A stretch of 10,902 nucleotides of DNA from Comamonadaceae bacterium (GTDB lineage Bacteria; Pseudomonadota; Gammaproteobacteria; Burkholderiales; Burkholderiaceae_C), in NCBI GenBank assembly GCA_947454695.1, contig CANGMW010000059.1, positions 1-10,902 on the forward strand, read 5' to 3'. The translations under genes were made by a program, and so were the position numbers. Under the pieces are notes generated by a model, which was given only the letters and a program-made list of their open reading frames with translations, was not told the DNA's origin and searched no databases. Of this stretch, positions 1 through 6,718 are shown piece after piece (the first letter of the stretch is position 1; every line of letters starts with the position of its first letter).

Positions 1-1095
1 AACAAAAAATTTGCTGCCTACAAGGCCGCGTATCCCAAAGAAGCTGCAGAGCTGCTGCGCCGCGTGAAAGGCGAGTTGCCGAAAAACTTTGCCCAGGTGG
101 CGGTGGATGCCGCCGTGGCTGCGCACACCAAGGCCGAGACCGTGGCCAGCCGCAAGGCCAGCCAGCTGGCGCTGGAGGCCTTCACAGCGGCCTTGCCCGA
201 GCTGCTGGGCGGCTCGGCCGATCTGACCGGCTCCAACCTCACCAACACCAGCAACACGCCCAACCTGCGTTTCAACTTGGCCGGTGACGGCAACGGCGGG
301 CGCCACATCAACTACGGCGTGCGCGAGTTCGGCATGGCCGCCATCATGAACGGCTTGGCCCTGCACGGGGGCTTCATTCCCTACGGCGGCACCTTCCTCA
401 CTTTCAGCGACTACAGCCGCAATGCCATCCGCATGGCCGCGCTGATGAAGCAGCGCGTGATCCATGTCTTCACCCACGACTCCATTGGCCTGGGCGAAGA
501 CGGCCCGACCCACCAGTCGATCGAGCATGGCGCGTCGCTGCGGCTGATTCCCAACCTGGATGTCTGGCGTCCGGCCGACACCGCCGAGACCACCGTGGCC
601 TGGGCCGTGGCTTTGGAGAACGCCAACAGGCCCACTGCCTTGCTGCTGTCGCGCCAGAATCTCCCCTATGCGCCCAAGAAAGACCTGGGTGACATCAGCC
701 GTGGCGCCTATGTCCTGTCCGAGCCTTCTGATCTGGGTCTGAAGAAGGCCGCGCAAGCGGTGATCATCGCCACCGGCTCCGAAGTACAACTCGCCTTGAA
801 GGCACAGGAGCTGCTGGCCGCGCAAAAAATTGCGGTGCGCGTGGTCTCCATGCCCAGCACCACCACCTTTGACCGCCAGACCGTGGCCTACAAAGCCGGC
901 GTGTTGCCCAAGGGGCTGCCGCGTGTGGCGGTGGAAATGGGTGTGACCGAAGGCTGGTGGAAGTACGGTTGTGCGGCCGTCGTGGGCATCGACACCTACG
1001 GTGAGTCAGCTCCGGCGCCCGTGCTGTTCAAACACTTTGGCTTCACGCCGGAGAATGTGGCGCAAACCGTGCAAGCGGTTTTGCAGCGCAAGTGA
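1..1095 (+). CDS. tkt: Transketolase, C-terminal part (5' end outside window)
   Basis: Transketolase moves two-carbon ketol units between sugar phosphates in the pentose phosphate pathway (and Calvin cycle), using thiamine diphosphate. The reading frame is open from base 1, so the start lies upstream; 364 residues are visible of the roughly 660-670 usual for the family, i.e. the pyrimidine-binding and C-terminal domains. Visible family motifs are GVREFGMAAIMNGLALHGG, whose Glu contacts the thiamine pyrimidine ring, and FTHDSIGLGEDGPTHQ, the transketolase signature, followed by LRLIPNLDVWRPAD. The C-terminal domain has the typical ATGSEVQLAL segment. The stop codon TGA is at 1093-1095 and gap starts 46 bp later on the same strand with no terminator between, so the two are probably co-transcribed. 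Nothing looks broken. The assignment is firm; which paralogue (tktA, cbbT) cannot be told from this part. Confidence 0.97.
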   Translation, partial: NKKFAAYKAAYPKEAAELLRRVKGELPKNFAQVAVDAAVAAHTKAETVASRKASQLALEAFTAALPELLGGSADLTGSNLTNTSNTPNLRFNLAGDGNGGRHINYGVREFGMAAIMNGLALHGGFIPYGGTFLTFSDYSRNAIRMAALMKQRVIHVFTHDSIGLGEDGPTHQSIEHGASLRLIPNLDVWRPADTAETTVAWAVALENANRPTALLLSRQNLPYAPKKDLGDISRGAYVLSEPSDLGLKKAAQAVIIATGSEVQLALKAQELLAAQKIAVRVVSMPSTTTFDRQTVAYKAGVLPKGLPRVAVEMGVTEGWWKYGCAAVVGIDTYGESAPAPVLFKHFGFTPENVAQTVQAVLQRK

Positions 1096-1141
1096 TTTTC
1101 AAGTGTCGTTTTTTCTTTAACCTTAGAGCGAGAGTTTCATC

Positions 1142-2140
1142 ATGACGATCAAAATTGGCATCAACGGCTTTGGCCGCATCGGACGCAATGTGCTGCGCTC
1201 AGCCGTGCAGAATTTCAAAGACATCGAGATCGTCGGCATCAACGACTTGCTCGAACCCGACTACCTGGCCTACATGCTCAAGTACGACAGCGTGCACGGC
1301 CGCTTCAAGGGCGAGGTGTCGGTGGAAGGCGGACACCTGATCGTCAACGGCAAAAAAGTGCGCCTCACCGCTGAGCGCGATCCGGCCAACCTGAAATGGA
1401 ATGAAGTGGGCGCCGATGTGGTCATCGAGTCCACCGGCCTGTTCCTGGACAAAGCCGGTGCCGAGAAACACCTCGCCGCTGGCGCCAAGAAAGTCATCAT
1501 CTCTGCCCCGAGCAAGGACGACACACCCATGTTCGTGTTCGGCGTAAACGACAAGACCTATGCCGGTCAGGCCATCATCAGCAATGCGTCATGCACCACC
1601 AATTGCCTGGCGCCCGTGGCCAAAGTGCTCAACGACAAATGGGGCATCAAGCGCGGCCTCATGACCACCGTGCACGCCGCCACTGCGACCCAAAAAACCG
1701 TGGACGGCCCCAGCAACAAAGACTGGCGCGGTGGCCGCGGCATTCTGGAAAACATCATCCCCTCCAGCACGGGTGCCGCTAAGGCCGTGGGCGTGGTGAT
1801 TCCCGAGCTCAACAAAAAGCTCACCGGTATGTCTTTCCGCGTACCCACCAGCGACGTGTCAGTGGTGGACCTGACGGTGGAGCTGCTCAAGGAAGCCGAC
1901 TACAAAGAGATCTGCGCTGAGATGAAAGCGCAAAGTGAAGGCGCCCTCAAAGGCATCCTGGGTTACACCGATGACAAAGTGGTGGCCACCGATTTCCGTG
2001 GCGAGACCTGCACCAGCGTGTTCGACGCCGATGCCGGCATCGCGCTGGACAAAACCTTCATCAAGGTGGTGAGCTGGTACGACAACGAGTGGGGCTACTC
2101 GAACAAGTGCCTGGAAATGGCCCGCGTGATCTGCAAGTAA
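1142..2140 (+). CDS. gap: Glyceraldehyde-3-phosphate dehydrogenase, type I
   Basis: Cytosolic glycolytic and gluconeogenic enzyme that oxidises glyceraldehyde 3-phosphate to 1,3-bisphosphoglycerate with NAD. The 332-residue length is normal. The N-terminal Rossmann fold begins with KIGINGFGRIGRN, and the ND pair after strand 2 (VGIND) suits NAD rather than NADP. The catalytic motif SNASCTTNCLAP places the nucleophilic Cys at residue 151, and the general base is His178 in TVHAATATQ; the phosphate-binding and S-loop segment with DWRGGRG follows. The C-terminus has WYDNEWGYSNK, as expected. The ATG at 1142 is preceded by a modest purine-rich ribosome site (GAGCGAGAG, about 1126-1134). It follows tkt by 46 bp, and the hairpin at 2158-2186 ends the transcript. 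The coupling to tkt fits a central-carbon operon. Confidence 0.98.
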   Translation: MTIKIGINGFGRIGRNVLRSAVQNFKDIEIVGINDLLEPDYLAYMLKYDSVHGRFKGEVSVEGGHLIVNGKKVRLTAERDPANLKWNEVGADVVIESTGLFLDKAGAEKHLAAGAKKVIISAPSKDDTPMFVFGVNDKTYAGQAIISNASCTTNCLAPVAKVLNDKWGIKRGLMTTVHAATATQKTVDGPSNKDWRGGRGILENIIPSSTGAAKAVGVVIPELNKKLTGMSFRVPTSDVSVVDLTVELLKEADYKEICAEMKAQSEGALKGILGYTDDKVVATDFRGETCTSVFDADAGIALDKTFIKVVSWYDNEWGYSNKCLEMARVICK

Positions 2141-2157
2141 GCAGCGCACCGCACAGC

Positions 2158-2186
2158 AAAAAGCCCGCAGCAGCGGGCTTTTTTTT
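2158..2186. terminator. Bidirectional intrinsic terminator between gap and topB
   Basis: An 8-bp perfect stem (AAGCCCGC, 2161-2168; GCGGGCTT, 2173-2180) with the 4-base loop AGCA. On the + strand it runs into eight Ts (2179-2186). On the - strand the five As at 2158-2162 read as a T-run after the same hairpin. It lies 18 bp past the gap stop and 48 bp past the topB stop, so it probably ends transcription from both converging genes. Confidence 0.92.
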
Positions 2187-2233
2187 CGGGCGCTGAACTG
2201 CCTTTAGTGCCCATGCTCGGGCACGAGGGCGGC

Positions 2234-5137
2234 TCAGCTCAGGTGCTTGCCGATCAGGCCGGCGAGCTCGAACATCGTGATTTGCTGCTTGCCGAAAATC
2301 GGCAGCAACTTCGCGTCCGCATTGATGGCGCGTTTGTTCGCCGCGTCCTGCAGGCCATTAGCCTTGATGTAGTCCCACAGTTTTTTCACTACCGTGGTGC
2401 GGGCCACCAGCTCGTTGCCGATGATGGCCGCCAAGTCGGCGCTGGGCGTAAAGCCGTTGGCAGCCGTGGTTTTGCGCGGTGCCTTGGGTTTTGCGGATTT
2501 TTTGGCTGCGACTTTCTTGGCCTTGGTCGCCGTTTTCTTGGCTGCGGGTGCGCCGGCGCCGGCCGCCGCGGTCTTGCGGGGCGGGAATTTGGAGGGTGCG
2601 AACTCAAAGCTGACCTTGCCCGCTTCCTTATCCCAAGCCAGCATGGCTTTGAAGGGCCGGCGGGTGCGCATGGACACAAACTTGTCGAGCATGTCGGTTT
2701 TGCCTGTTTCCAAGAGCTTGCTCATTTGCTCGCGCATGACGGGCTGCTGCAAGATGATCTGTCCGCTTTTGAAGTCACAACTGGGGGTCGGCTGCGCCAG
2801 GGTGGGCACAGATTTTTCGCACACATAGCTCTTGCCGTGCTCGTAAACAGCGCCGCCACATTTGAGGCAAGCACCCAAAGACTCCTTGGCTGAAAAATCG
2901 ATCAGCTCACCGGTATCACCATCGGCATCTTTGCCGAAGTCGAACTCCAGTTTGTAGTTTTTGGTCTCATCGTCAAATTTGATCACCATCTCTGCGGCGA
3001 ATGGCCAACCCGCTTTAGAACGGAAGCCATCCAAGGGACCGATGCGCTTGTCACGTAAAAACTGCTCAACCTCGGGCACTTCAAAGGTACGTCCGGCAGG
3101 GGTTTTTCCAAATGAGAAGCCGCAACCCTCGCTGGCACCGCTGTGGCCGGTGCAGGTATAGCGGCGGTAGTTTTCTTTGACCACGCCGCCGCAATTGGGG
3201 CAAGGCGTTGCCAGCGTGGCATAGTCGCCGGGAATCGTGTCACGGTCGTATTCCTTGGCCTTTTTCACCATGCGCTCGGTCATGGCGGCGATCTCGGCCA
3301 TGAAGGTGTCGCGACTGAGTTGGCCTTGCTCCATTTGCGCGAGCTTGTGTTCCCACTCGCCGGTGAGCGCCGCTTTGGAGAGCTCTTCCACGCCCAGTCC
3401 GCGCAACAGCGTCATGAGCTGGAAAGCTTTGGCCGTGGGGATGAGTTCGCGGCCTTCGCGCAGCATGTATTTTTCGGCGATCAGGCCCTCGATGATGCTT
3501 GAGCGTGTGGCTGGCGTGCCCAAGCCCTTTTCCTGCATGGCTTCACGCAACTCATCGTCTTCCACCAGCTTGCCGGCACCTTCCATGGCGCCGAGCAGTG
3601 TGGCTTCCGAATAGCGGGCCGGCGGGCGGGTTTTGAGCGCTTTGGGGTCGACCTGCTCAGTATTCACCTGCTCGCCAGGCTTGACGGGCACGAGGTTGGA
3701 CGCTGATTTCTCGTCGCCATCTTTCACTTCGTCTTGCGCCTCCTTGCCGTAGATGGCCAGCCACCCCGGCTTGACCAGCACCTTGCCTTCGGTCTTGAAG
3801 TGGTGGCTCGCAGCGGTGGTGATGCGCGTAGTGACCTGGTACTCGGCGCTGGGGAAGAACACCGCCATGAAGCGGCGCACCACCAGGTCGTACACCTTTT
3901 GCTCCGCCTCGCTCAAGCCGCTGGGGGCTTGCAGCGTGGGGATGATGGCAAAGTGGTCGCTGACCTTGGCGTTGTCAAAAATACGCTTGCTCGGCTTGAT
4001 GTAGCTGTTCTGAAGCGCGGTTTTGGCGTGCGGTGCCAGATGCGCCATGCCGGAGTCGGCCAGCATGGTGAAAGTGTCTTTCACCACGGGCAGGTAGTCT
4101 TCGGGCAGGTTGCGCGAGTCGGTTCGCGGGTAGGTCAGCGCTTTGTGGCGCTCGTACAAACTTTGAGCGATTGACAGCGTGGTCTTGGCAGAAAAGCCGA
4201 ACTTACCGTTGGCCTCGCGCTGCAAGCTGGTCAGGTCAAACAGCAGCGGAGACGCCTGGGTGGTGGGCTTGCTTTCCTCAGTAACGCTGGCCGTTTTGCC
4301 ACGCACGGCCTGGGCGATTTCCAGCGCTTGCTTTTCAGACCAGACCCGGTCGGCTTTTTGCTCTGCATCAACTTCAGCACCTTCTGTGACTGGCGCTTTT
4401 TTCCAGGTGGGGTCAAACCACTTGCCCGGGTACTCACCGGCTTGTGCGCCGAAGCTGGCATGGATTTCCCAGTAGTCGCGGCTGATGAACTTGCGGATTT
4501 TTTCTTCACGCTCCACCACCACCGACAAGGTGGGGGTTTGCACCCGACCCACGGTGGTCAGAAAAAAGCCGCCGTCGCGCGAATTGAACGCGGTCATGGC
4601 GCGTGTCCCGTTGATGCCCACCAGCCAGTCGGCCTCGGAGCGACAGCGTGCCGCATCGGCTAAGGGCAGCATCTGGGCGTCGCTGCGCAAGCTCTCAAAG
4701 CCGTCACGGATGGCCTGGGGCGTCATGCTTTGCAGCCACAAACGTTTGACCGGGTGTTTCACATTGCCGTATTGCTGAATCAGGCGAAAAATCAGCTCGC
4801 CTTCTCGCCCAGCGTCGCAGGCGTTGATCAAGGCGTTGACGTCTTTGCGTTTGGCCTGCTTGATCACCGCGTTCAAGCGCGTCTTGGTTTTCTCAATTGG
4901 TTTGAGGTCAAAGTGCGGCGGAATGACCGGCAAGTGCGCAAAGCTCCATTTGCCGCGTTTGACGTCGTACTTCTCGGGCGCCTGGATTTCCACCAGGTGG
5001 CCTACGGCACTGGTGACGACATAGTTATCGTTCTCAAAATACTCGTCGTATTTGTCAAACTTGCCCGAACTTGGCGTGAGCGCACGCACGATGTCTTGGG
5101 CGACGGAGGGCTTTTCTGCAATGACCAGTGTTTTCAT
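2234..5137 (-). CDS. topB: DNA topoisomerase III (type IA) with C-terminal SWIB domain
   Basis: Type IA topoisomerase that cuts one DNA strand through a 5'-phosphotyrosine and passes another strand; TopB-class enzymes mainly resolve catenanes and replication or recombination intermediates. The Toprim domain begins at MKTLVIAEKPSVAQD and contains the metal-binding DAGREGELIFR. The catalytic tyrosine is Tyr336 in LTYPRTDSRNLPEDY. After the core come two four-cysteine zinc motifs (Cys646, 649, 662, 672 and Cys757, 760, 773, 787), a topoisomerase C-terminal repeat, a Lys/Ala linker (about 855-893) and a SWIB domain (894-967). It is much longer than E. coli TopB (about 650 residues). I chose the Met at 5137 because the family's conserved N-terminus starts there; the frame stays open to an ATG at 5182, but those 15 extra residues (with CAYVRARENL) come from the alternating tract. 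No clear ribosome site is seen. It is divergent from the SET gene. Confidence 0.95.
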   Translation of the reverse strand: MKTLVIAEKPSVAQDIVRALTPSSGKFDKYDEYFENDNYVVTSAVGHLVEIQAPEKYDVKRGKWSFAHLPVIPPHFDLKPIEKTKTRLNAVIKQAKRKDVNALINACDAGREGELIFRLIQQYGNVKHPVKRLWLQSMTPQAIRDGFESLRSDAQMLPLADAARCRSEADWLVGINGTRAMTAFNSRDGGFFLTTVGRVQTPTLSVVVEREEKIRKFISRDYWEIHASFGAQAGEYPGKWFDPTWKKAPVTEGAEVDAEQKADRVWSEKQALEIAQAVRGKTASVTEESKPTTQASPLLFDLTSLQREANGKFGFSAKTTLSIAQSLYERHKALTYPRTDSRNLPEDYLPVVKDTFTMLADSGMAHLAPHAKTALQNSYIKPSKRIFDNAKVSDHFAIIPTLQAPSGLSEAEQKVYDLVVRRFMAVFFPSAEYQVTTRITTAASHHFKTEGKVLVKPGWLAIYGKEAQDEVKDGDEKSASNLVPVKPGEQVNTEQVDPKALKTRPPARYSEATLLGAMEGAGKLVEDDELREAMQEKGLGTPATRSSIIEGLIAEKYMLREGRELIPTAKAFQLMTLLRGLGVEELSKAALTGEWEHKLAQMEQGQLSRDTFMAEIAAMTERMVKKAKEYDRDTIPGDYATLATPCPNCGGVVKENYRRYTCTGHSGASEGCGFSFGKTPAGRTFEVPEVEQFLRDKRIGPLDGFRSKAGWPFAAEMVIKFDDETKNYKLEFDFGKDADGDTGELIDFSAKESLGACLKCGGAVYEHGKSYVCEKSVPTLAQPTPSCDFKSGQIILQQPVMREQMSKLLETGKTDMLDKFVSMRTRRPFKAMLAWDKEAGKVSFEFAPSKFPPRKTAAAGAGAPAAKKTATKAKKVAAKKSAKPKAPRKTTAANGFTPSADLAAIIGNELVARTTVVKKLWDYIKANGLQDAANKRAINADAKLLPIFGKQQITMFELAGLIGKHLS
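2237..2458 (-). other. SWIB/MDM2 domain fused to the end of TopB
   Basis: Residues 894-967 of the topoisomerase, from NGFTPSADLAAIIG through VVKKLWDYIKANGLQD and KLLPIFGKQQITMFEL to the stop, match the SWIB pattern: an LxxIIG start, a conserved KxLWDYIKxxxLQD helix, and an FGxxxITMFEL end. SWIB domains are known from eukaryotic SWI/SNF complexes and from Chlamydia, including fused to a topoisomerase. It is tethered by a roughly 39-residue, Lys/Ala-rich linker encoded at 2459-2575, resembling histone H1 tails. Its role in bacteria is not established; DNA or protein binding is inferred. Confidence 0.88.
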
Positions 5138-5157
5138 CTGACTACAATCCAAGTTCT

Positions 5158-5206
5158 CGCGTGCGCGTACGTACGCGCACACACGCGGGCACGCACATGC
5201 GCGCGC
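5158..5206. repeat. Alternating purine-pyrimidine tract (Z-DNA candidate)
   Basis: Thirty bases (5158-5187) alternate pyrimidine and purine without error; after one out-of-phase base at 5188 the alternation resumes to 5206. Almost all steps are CG, GC, CA or TG, the kind that flips to Z-DNA under negative supercoiling. It fills half of the 102-bp region between the divergent topB and SET genes. The bases are seen directly; formation of Z-DNA is inferred. Confidence 0.85.
5161..5180. promoter_or_regulatory. Perfect 20-bp palindrome, possible operator or cruciform
   Basis: GTGCGCGTACGTACGCGCAC is identical to its reverse complement, with no spacer. It is centred between 5170 and 5171, 23 bp upstream of the chosen topB start and 59 bp upstream of the SET start. 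It could be a binding site for a dimeric regulator, a cruciform, or only a by-product of the alternating tract that holds it. I do not recognise it as a known operator. Confidence 0.5.
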
Positions 5207-5239
5207 CCATACGAGTTCACCTTACCAAATTTTTCTGAC

Positions 5240-5851
5240 GTGTACAAAAATACTTCCCCACAAGATGGCCGCCGAATTCAAGCACGGCGTTCTGGCGTCC
5301 ATGGCAAAGGCGTGTTCGCCGTTCAAAATATTGCCGAAGGCGAAACACTCATCGAGTATGTCGGAGAAGTCATCACCTGGAAAGAAGCCCTCAAACGGCA
5401 CCCCCATGACCCGACCGACCCGAACCACACGTTTTATTTTCACATTGATGAAAAGCGCGTGATTGACGCCAAGGTGGGTGGCAACTCCTCGCGCTGGATC
5501 AACCATGCCTGCGATCCGAATTGTGAGGCCGATGAAGACGAGGGCCGCGTCTTCATCAAAGCCTTGCGCAATATCAAGGCGGGTGAAGAACTTAATTACG
5601 ACTACGGTTTGATCATCGACGCGCCCTACACCAAGAAGCTGTTGGCGCAGTACCCGTGCTGGTGCGGTTCCAAAAATTGCCGTGGCACCTTGCTCTCGCC
5701 CCAAGAGGACAAGCCCAAGAAAAAGGCCAAAGTAAAGGCCAAAACCAAAACCAAAACCAAAACCAAGTCCAAAGAAAAAGTTAAAGCTTTGAGCAAGAGT
5801 GACGACAAGAACAAGAACAAGAAAAAGAAACCAGCCAAAAGCAAAAACTGA
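5240..5851 (+). CDS. SET-domain protein, putative protein-lysine methyltransferase
   Basis: A 203-residue SET protein; this family transfers methyl groups from S-adenosylmethionine to lysines of proteins. The whole domain is present: GVHGKGVFA (19-27), IEYVGEVI (38-45), the cofactor-binding and knot motif RWINHACDPNC (85-95), GEELNYDYG (115-123) with the catalytic-type Tyr, and a post-SET zinc motif CWCGSKNC (140-147) with Cys95. Residues 158-203 form a tail in which 23 of 46 residues are lysine, including (KT)4. The start is GTG at 5240: the frame is open far upstream but overlaps topB on the other strand, no in-frame ATG lies between 5240 and the SET motifs, and homologues have a short leader before this domain. 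No ribosome site is visible. It is 32 bp from birA and likely heads that operon. The substrate is unknown; the lysine-rich TopB tail next door is one guess. Confidence 0.9.
   Translation: MYKNTSPQDGRRIQARRSGVHGKGVFAVQNIAEGETLIEYVGEVITWKEALKRHPHDPTDPNHTFYFHIDEKRVIDAKVGGNSSRWINHACDPNCEADEDEGRVFIKALRNIKAGEELNYDYGLIIDAPYTKKLLAQYPCWCGSKNCRGTLLSPQEDKPKKKAKVKAKTKTKTKTKSKEKVKALSKSDDKNKNKKKKPAKSKN
5741..5764 (+). repeat. Tandem hexamer (AAAACC)x4 inside the SET gene
   Basis: Four exact copies of AAAACC encode Lys-Thr four times (residues 168-175) in the lysine-rich tail. Because the unit is six bases, gain or loss of copies by slippage would keep the frame and only lengthen or shorten the tail. Variation between strains is an inference. 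Confidence 0.9.
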
Positions 5852-5883
5852 CACGACTTACTTTGCGCTAACAAGGCCAACCC

Positions 5884-6705
5884 ATGGCGCCGCCCTTGAG
5901 CACACACGCCCCCGCCGATGAGCGCATGGGCCAGTGGCTGTTGGCTGCAAAGACCATCGAGGCGGCCATCGCTTCCAAGCTCAGCGGCTTCTCGGTCGAA
6001 GTATTGGCCAGCATCGACTCCACCAATAGCGAGCTCATGCGTCGTGCCCGTGACGGGCTTTGTGCCCCCATCCTGTTGGTCGCGCAAACGCAAACGGCGG
6101 GGCGTGGCCGTCTTGGACGTCGCTGGAATAGCCAAGGTGCCGATGTCTGCGCTGAGCAGACAGCCCTCACGTTTTCTTTGGGTCTGCCCTTGCACATGCA
6201 GGACTGGTCGGGGCTTTCCTTGGCTGTGGGCCTGAGCGTGGCCAGCAGCCTGCATCCGGATATCTACCTCAAATGGCCCAATGATTTATGGTGGCAAGAC
6301 CGCAAGCTCGCCGGCATTTTGATCGAGACCGCCGGCATGACTGACGCCTCGCGCTATGCCGTCATCGGCGTGGGTCTGAACATCCTGCCCCCGGACGGGA
6401 GCGGTTTGACGACCTCCCCAGCGTGGCTTCGAGCGCTGTGGCCCCAGGCGTCTGCAGCGCAGGCGCTAGAGCGTGTGGCACAGCCCTTGATAGATACCGT
6501 GCTTCTTTTTGCGCAGCAAGGCTTTGCACCTTTGCAGGCTGCTTATGCGGCGCGTGACGCTTTGCAAGGTCGCACGGTGACCCTGAGCGATGGCACCATG
6601 GGCCAGGCCCAAGGCGTGGATACCGCAGGTGCCCTGCTGGTGCATACTGCTGCTGGTTTGAAAAAAATCACCACGTCTGAGGTGAGTGTGCGCCCAACTT
6701 CTTAA
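5884..6705 (+). CDS. birA: Biotin--[acetyl-CoA-carboxylase] ligase, no repressor domain
   Basis: Joins biotin to a lysine of the carrier subunit of acetyl-CoA carboxylase through biotinyl-AMP; cytosolic. The 273 residues carry the ligase core: IDSTNSELMRRA (44-55), the biotin and ATP loop GRGRLGRRW (73-81), LKWPNDLWW (129-137), KLAGILIE (141-148), whose Lys binds biotin, and VIGVGLNI (160-167), then a small C-terminal SH3-like domain (around LQGRTVTLSDG). The N-terminal winged helix of E. coli BirA (321 residues) is missing, so it should not act as the biotin-operon repressor; this is common in related bacteria. The ATG at 5884 has AAGG 7 bp upstream (5873-5876). It lies 32 bp after the SET gene and 13 bp before the SPOR gene, in a likely operon. 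Confidence 0.95.
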   Translation: MAPPLSTHAPADERMGQWLLAAKTIEAAIASKLSGFSVEVLASIDSTNSELMRRARDGLCAPILLVAQTQTAGRGRLGRRWNSQGADVCAEQTALTFSLGLPLHMQDWSGLSLAVGLSVASSLHPDIYLKWPNDLWWQDRKLAGILIETAGMTDASRYAVIGVGLNILPPDGSGLTTSPAWLRALWPQASAAQALERVAQPLIDTVLLFAQQGFAPLQAAYAARDALQGRTVTLSDGTMGQAQGVDTAGALLVHTAAGLKKITTSEVSVRPTS

Positions 6706-6718
6706 GATCTTTTGCTTC

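Noticed and set aside
1096..1141. Separate promoter or terminator between tkt and gap
   Set aside because: The 46 bp hold a T-rich run but no hairpin and no paired -35/-10 elements that I could support.
2207..2893. Long open frame on the + strand (228 residues) opposite the topB 3' end
   Set aside because: It runs entirely antisense to clear zinc-motif, linker and SWIB coding sequence, shows no recognisable domain, and its Gly/Arg-rich composition is what GC-rich antisense frames give.
5138..5182. Longer topB start at 5182
   Set aside because: The conserved N-terminus of type IA topoisomerases begins at MKTLVIAEKPSVA (5137); the extra 15 residues are translated from the alternating tract and palindrome.
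4730..5239. N-terminal extension of the SET frame back to ATG 4730 (170 extra residues)
   Set aside because: The extension overlaps the conserved Toprim region of topB on the other strand and the alternating tract; SET homologues have only a short leader.
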